This document shows positions 60,204 through 64,000 of a DNA stretch of 64,000 nucleotides, piece after piece; the first letter of the stretch is position 1, and the number at the start of each line of letters is the position of its first letter. This DNA is from Quillaja saponaria (taxonomy: Eukaryota > Streptophyta > Magnoliopsida > Fabales > Quillajaceae): assembly GCA_029379385.1 (NCBI GenBank), contig CM055605.1:8591001-8655000 (forward strand), given 5' to 3'. A model generated the notes under the pieces. That model was not told the DNA's origin. It did not search any database and worked only from the letters and a program-made list of their open reading frames with translations. The translations under genes were made by a program, and so were the position numbers.

Positions 60204-61060
60204 TACTGAAGTGAAATTCTAGGGTGTTTTACTATGCAAGAGCAATTACGACTGTCTGCAATTAGTTGAATCTGCTTAGTTTTTTTCGCTTCTTCCAAGA
60301 AAAGCATAACCTATCTGATGGGTCTGGATTTCCTTCCTCGTTCATGCCTACATTATTGAAGGCTTTGTTTTGTCAGCGGGTGGTTTGGGTTGACTACATC
60401 TGAGAATATGTACATATATGGTTTATGAATCAATGTAATGTATATAACGTTTTTTGGTTTATTGAGCTAACCTCTTGTCCCATAAATTCACCATTCCAGA
60501 TCCCAATGTGATTGAGCTTTGGGTTTATTTGACTAAAAGGAATGGAGAGAGATACTCATATTCTTTTTATTAAATACCTAATAATATCTAAATATCTAAA
60601 TAAAACATGCTAAGAGTGAAATAGTAAAATTATGTAATAATAATAATTTTCTCTCTCCTAAACAATAATTTTTTTTTTCTTTACTGTCAAATAATATAAA
60701 AAGCAAGTGTTTTTTTTTTTTTTTTTTTCTACTTTCTTCTCTTCTCTTCCTTTTTACTCTCTTATTCTTTCTCACTAAACTCTTAAATAGATCTTTTGGA
60801 TTTTATATATTGAATTATCGACCTATAGGATTTCTTCTTTTGATGGGTACATGTTCAGAATTAGTTGAAAAATGAAGGCTATCATAAATATATGGAATTG
60901 ACTTTGATTTATCTTTATGTTGTGTTATAGACTAATATTATCCGTGCATTGATAATGTTTAAAATATTAACAAACATTAATCACTTAGTAAATCTTTATT
61001 CAATTGCAAGTTAACAGACACTTGCTTATTAAAAATAAAAAATAAAAAATTAGGTTATAT
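60204..61060. other. SMC5 3' region and spacer
   Basis: The first 250 bases are the likely 3' UTR, ending near the AATGTAATGTATATAAC stretch (60436). The rest is AT-rich with a T run at about 60710-60728. No gene seen. Confidence 0.5.
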
Positions 61061-61067
61061 ATTATGA

Positions 61068-61543
61068 ATAGATATCGATTAGCCTTTGTATGATGCCTTA
61101 GTATGGTATTGTTTCGTGTCTTAAGACTATTTGTACTTTTGTTTTTGTCTAGTTCAATTAGGTTATTGGAAGAGGTAGTAGAGGAGAAGAAGAGCGTGCG
61201 TTTTTGTAACCTTTTTTCTTTTATTGAATTCATGAAGGCAGAGTAAAGTAATGATAATGAAGAGGAGAAGAAGAGGCGTTTGTTTTTTGTTTTTTTATTG
61301 TTTTTAAAACATAATGATAATGGGGAGATGTAAGGGAGGAAAAGAAGAAGATACTTGCTTTGTATTCTCTTAATTAACTACAATAACCAAAAAGTAAAGT
61401 TGATCTACTAGCCTGTAATGCTTCAGGATCAGTTTTATTATATATTATATATAGATATCGGTTAGCCTTTGTATGATGCCTTAGTATGGTATTGTTTCGT
61501 GTCTTAAGACTATTTGTATTTTTCCTTTTGTCTAGTTCAATTA
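61068..61543. repeat. Direct repeat of 93 bp, 383 bp apart
   Basis: 61068-61160 and 61451-61543 are nearly identical (about 5 differences by eye), each running from ATAGATATCG through GATGCCTTAGTATGGTATTG to GTCTAGTTCAATTA. The interval holds AGAGGAGAAGAAGAGG-type purine runs and no ORF. The pair could be the ends of a tiny LTR-type element, but primer site and target duplication are not seen. Confidence 0.75.
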
Positions 61544-62858
61544 TATGGTGGTACTTGTAGTTTTTTTTTTTTTTCCTTTCTTGTAATGATTATATAATTT
61601 TAATATTCATACCCTGAATAAAAATTATTTTATTTATATATTTAAACAACATATATTAAGATCAAATTATTTATGTAATAAAAAATCAAATATTTGAATT
61701 TGAAATCAAATATTTGAATATTGGTCAAATTCAAATATCATTTTAAATTTGAATAGGTATTCGAATTTAGTTAAATTCAAATTTAAATACAAAAAAAAGA
61801 GTATTGAAATTATTTGATTCAAATTTCAACCCTACTTAGAAAGCTTCTTGATTAGGAGCAATAAGGACTTGGCAAGCTGGTGGGAATCTTCTATCCATAT
61901 AAGGACATGTTTAGTTTAACTTTTAGTTACAAATTATGGTTTGAGATATTTTTTTTTTGGTATGTAAATTACAAAAATTGACATCTATGAGTAATTTAAT
62001 AAAATAATTGGAATAGTGAAAAGAAAATTAAAAATAAATATCATCAAAAATATTTTTGTCCATTAAATCAAATTTTTTTAAAAAAAAACATAAAAATGTG
62101 ATTGTTAGATTTAAATTATTTAAAAAATATTTAATTATTATCTATTTGTAAATAAAAATAATTCAGAACAAATAGAATTCCCTCTCATTAGTGCTTTTTT
62201 TTTTCCTCTATTGGTTTATCTTTCTCTCTTTAACCTTCTTAGCTAAGCAGAAGTGGAGCACATAAACTTGCTTTTAGAAGCATACTTCTATAGCTCTAAT
62301 AAATCTCATCCCATTAGCCGGCACACATTGCTTGCAGGCCAAAGAACATGGAAAGTTCAAGTATCAAGAGTCTAGAGAAATGAAATTCTTTTGTATGCAT
62401 GGCATTCCTCAAAGGTAGCTAATACACTACTCTGATATTCATGCATTACACAGTAACCCCTTTTATAAGCATTACAGTAATCTTCATGCATTATCTTACA
62501 CTGAACTTTCATACAACAGGAAAATGGGGCAGGATGTGCAGAATATAGTTGCATGGAACTGAAGTTTGAAACACTGTCTAGAATAGAGTCAGAGGTTGTA
62601 AATTAGAAGAAAAAGAATTGATTAAATTGATTATAACAGTGATACAAAGTCATATCCCGATCAGTGTAAAAAATTATGCAGTTTGCACATTTTTGTGGTA
62701 CAATTTAACAGAGGTAAATATAACCAAAGGTATCTATCCCAGTTCATCATATTCCTTCACTGCTATCTGTACAAAGTAAATATCGTAAAGATCTGACAGA
62801 GGTATCGGGGTTACTAACTAAAGAAATCAAAATTGACATCTACAAATGTACTATCTCT
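61544..62858. other. AT-rich spacer and possible 3' UTR of the L1 gene
   Basis: No ORF of note. 61690-61800 repeats the word TCAAATATTTGAAT in direct and inverted form, a small palindromic patch. The part near 62200-62858 could be the 3' UTR of the minus-strand gene that follows. Confidence 0.4.
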
Positions 62859-62996
62859 TCAAAGATTTGATGGAAGCTTGTAATCAATCATCTCTCTAAT
62901 ATTTAACCCCATGGAAGGCTTCATGGACGAGCATATATGGGCACTTTTCCAGTACATACCTTTTGCTCCAGATGGTTTATTTGATTCTATTGATTT
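62859..62996 (-). CDS. Last exon of a plastid ribosomal protein L1 gene (partial)
   Basis: After an acceptor (TTTCACAG, at 63003-62997) the minus strand is open for 45 codons in phase 0 to TGA at 62859: KSIESNKPSGAKGMYWKSAH then ICSSMKPSMGLNIREMIDYK. Bacterial and plastid L1 proteins end in the pattern KPSGAKG-Y-KS---SSMGP, which places this as the C-terminus of L1, the L1-stalk protein of the 50S subunit. Two residues depart from the usual: MGP is MKP, and the residue two before LN is Met-Gly where plastid L1 tends to have Ile-Arg. No upstream exon is recognisable up to 64000, so the rest either lies beyond the window or is missing, and this may be a pseudogene fragment. Family call from memory of L1 sequences. 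Confidence 0.65.
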   Translation of the reverse strand, partial: KSIESNKPSGAKGMYWKSAHICSSMKPSMGLNIREMIDYKLPSNL

Positions 62997-63004
62997 CTGT
63001 GAAA

Positions 63005-63920
63005 TTAAGAAAAAGAATAATTTAGTGTGCACTGGTGACCAAGACGTATTAGAGACAATAATATTACATGCACAAAACTTTGATAAATTTTTATAATGAG
63101 TTGTATAACTGAATTTATCGGTCATTTATTTATAAAAGAAAGTTGTGTGAGAAAAGTATGTACATGTAATATTACTCATAGAGCTTGCTTAGATTGATTC
63201 ATTTTAAATTGAAGGGGGTATGGAAAAAAATATTTAAATTAAATGAACTCTTCATTTATTTCAAATAAGAGAATTAGACTCAATTCATAAGTGTAGTTTT
63301 ATTTCTAAATAAGATAATTCATTTTAAATGGATTCAAATATTATAATTTTTATAAATAAATTTTTTTCCAAATACACTGTACTTGAATAAAATGTAGATT
63401 TCAAATGAAAATTTTTTATAAATTTTATATTATTTCATTTGTTTCAAACATAAAAATCATAAAATTCATTTCAAATAATGAAATAAATTTCACATTTGTT
63501 TTAGATTCCAAACGTACTATTAAGGATTTGTGATATTTAATTATGGAAAACATTTTCCATTTACAAAAACAAACTTGCATTTCCAAATAGTAGTTAGTGA
63601 GTAGAAATTGGGAAAAAATAAATAAATTCTATTAAGTATTCTCCAAGATCTATATTTTATTACCGACAATATTCTATTAATGATCTATCAAAACTTTTAT
63701 TTTAAAAAAAAAAAATTCCTATCAAGTGTTGTCCCTTTATTTAAAGCCCAATCTTTTATTAAAATTTCAGTATTTTACTAAAAAAATAAAAATAAAGAAG
63801 TGAATCTAATGTTATGCTGCCCTCAATTCTCGTCTAATGGAATATAGCTCATTTTGTTTCAAAGCGGACTTGAATGTCATTTGCTCCCAAAAAATATTTT
63901 TAAGAACAATGTAAGTGGTC
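63005..63920. other. AT-rich DNA upstream of the L1 exon
   Basis: If the L1 gene is whole, this is its last intron. Rich in AAATTTATTTCAAAT-type words; no ORF or exon recognised on either strand. Confidence 0.4.
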
Positions 63921-63997
63921 CTACAAGGAAAGGTGGTCCCACATCTAAGCAAACTCAAAAAATAAAAGTACTTCTACAAGGAAAGGTGGTCCCACAT
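63921..63997. repeat. 24-bp direct repeat at the window edge
   Basis: CTACAAGGAAAGGTGGTCCC plus ACAT occurs at 63921-63944 and 63974-63997, 53 bp apart, probably the start of a tandem array that continues beyond the window. Confidence 0.8.
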
Positions 63998-64000
63998 ATC

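Overview
The window is nuclear DNA of a eudicot plant. It is AT-rich, its genes have GT-AG introns, two of them encode predicted plastid-targeted proteins, and plant-type retrotransposons (Ty1/copia, small LTR elements, LINEs) and MITEs fill the introns and spacers. I cannot name the species.

Layout. (1) 1-13.8 kb is a decaying tandem cluster of secreted cysteine-protease inhibitors (phytocystatins): one intact gene (122-481), a promoter that has lost its coding region (about 6700-6936), a copy with one in-frame stop (10954-11313) and a short relic (13626-13797). Duplicated flanking DNA, tandem repeats, two MITEs, a LINE tail and a possible LTR fragment lie between them. (2) 14.05-17.46 kb is a five-exon gene for a UPF0114 (YqhA-like) membrane protein with an apparent plastid transit peptide; one extra base in exon 4 breaks the frame. 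(3) A tRNA-Gly(UCC) gene (17486-17557, minus) lies between this gene and the convergent plastid sigma factor gene SIG4/SIGD (17858-21484, minus, five exons, complete). (4) 21.5-23.9 kb is the spacer shared with the divergent SMC5 gene; it carries a perfect E2F-type site. (5) 23887-60203 is a complete SMC5 gene in which I could trace 30 exons in frame (1049 codons). About 91% of its span is intron, swollen by transposons: one full and two solo copies of a short LTR element with exact 5-bp target duplications, a hAT-like element with an 8-bp duplication, an internally deleted copia element with near-identical LTRs, a nest of two older copia elements, LINE fragments and a dispersed AT-rich repeat. 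(6) 60.2-64 kb is mostly AT-rich spacer, with what looks like the last exon of a plastid ribosomal protein L1 gene (62859-62996, minus) near the end.

The genes do not form a pathway. Two or three are plastid functions (SIG4 directs plastid RNA polymerase; L1 is a plastid ribosomal protein; UPF0114 is uncharacterised), SMC5 works in nuclear DNA repair with SMC6, and the cystatins act on cysteine proteases in the secretory route. The most notable observations are the altered inhibitory loop of the only intact cystatin, the orphan cystatin promoter now reading into a new short ORF, the UPF0114 frameshift, the short LTR family that hit one gene three times, and the GC-rich cargo of the hAT-like element.
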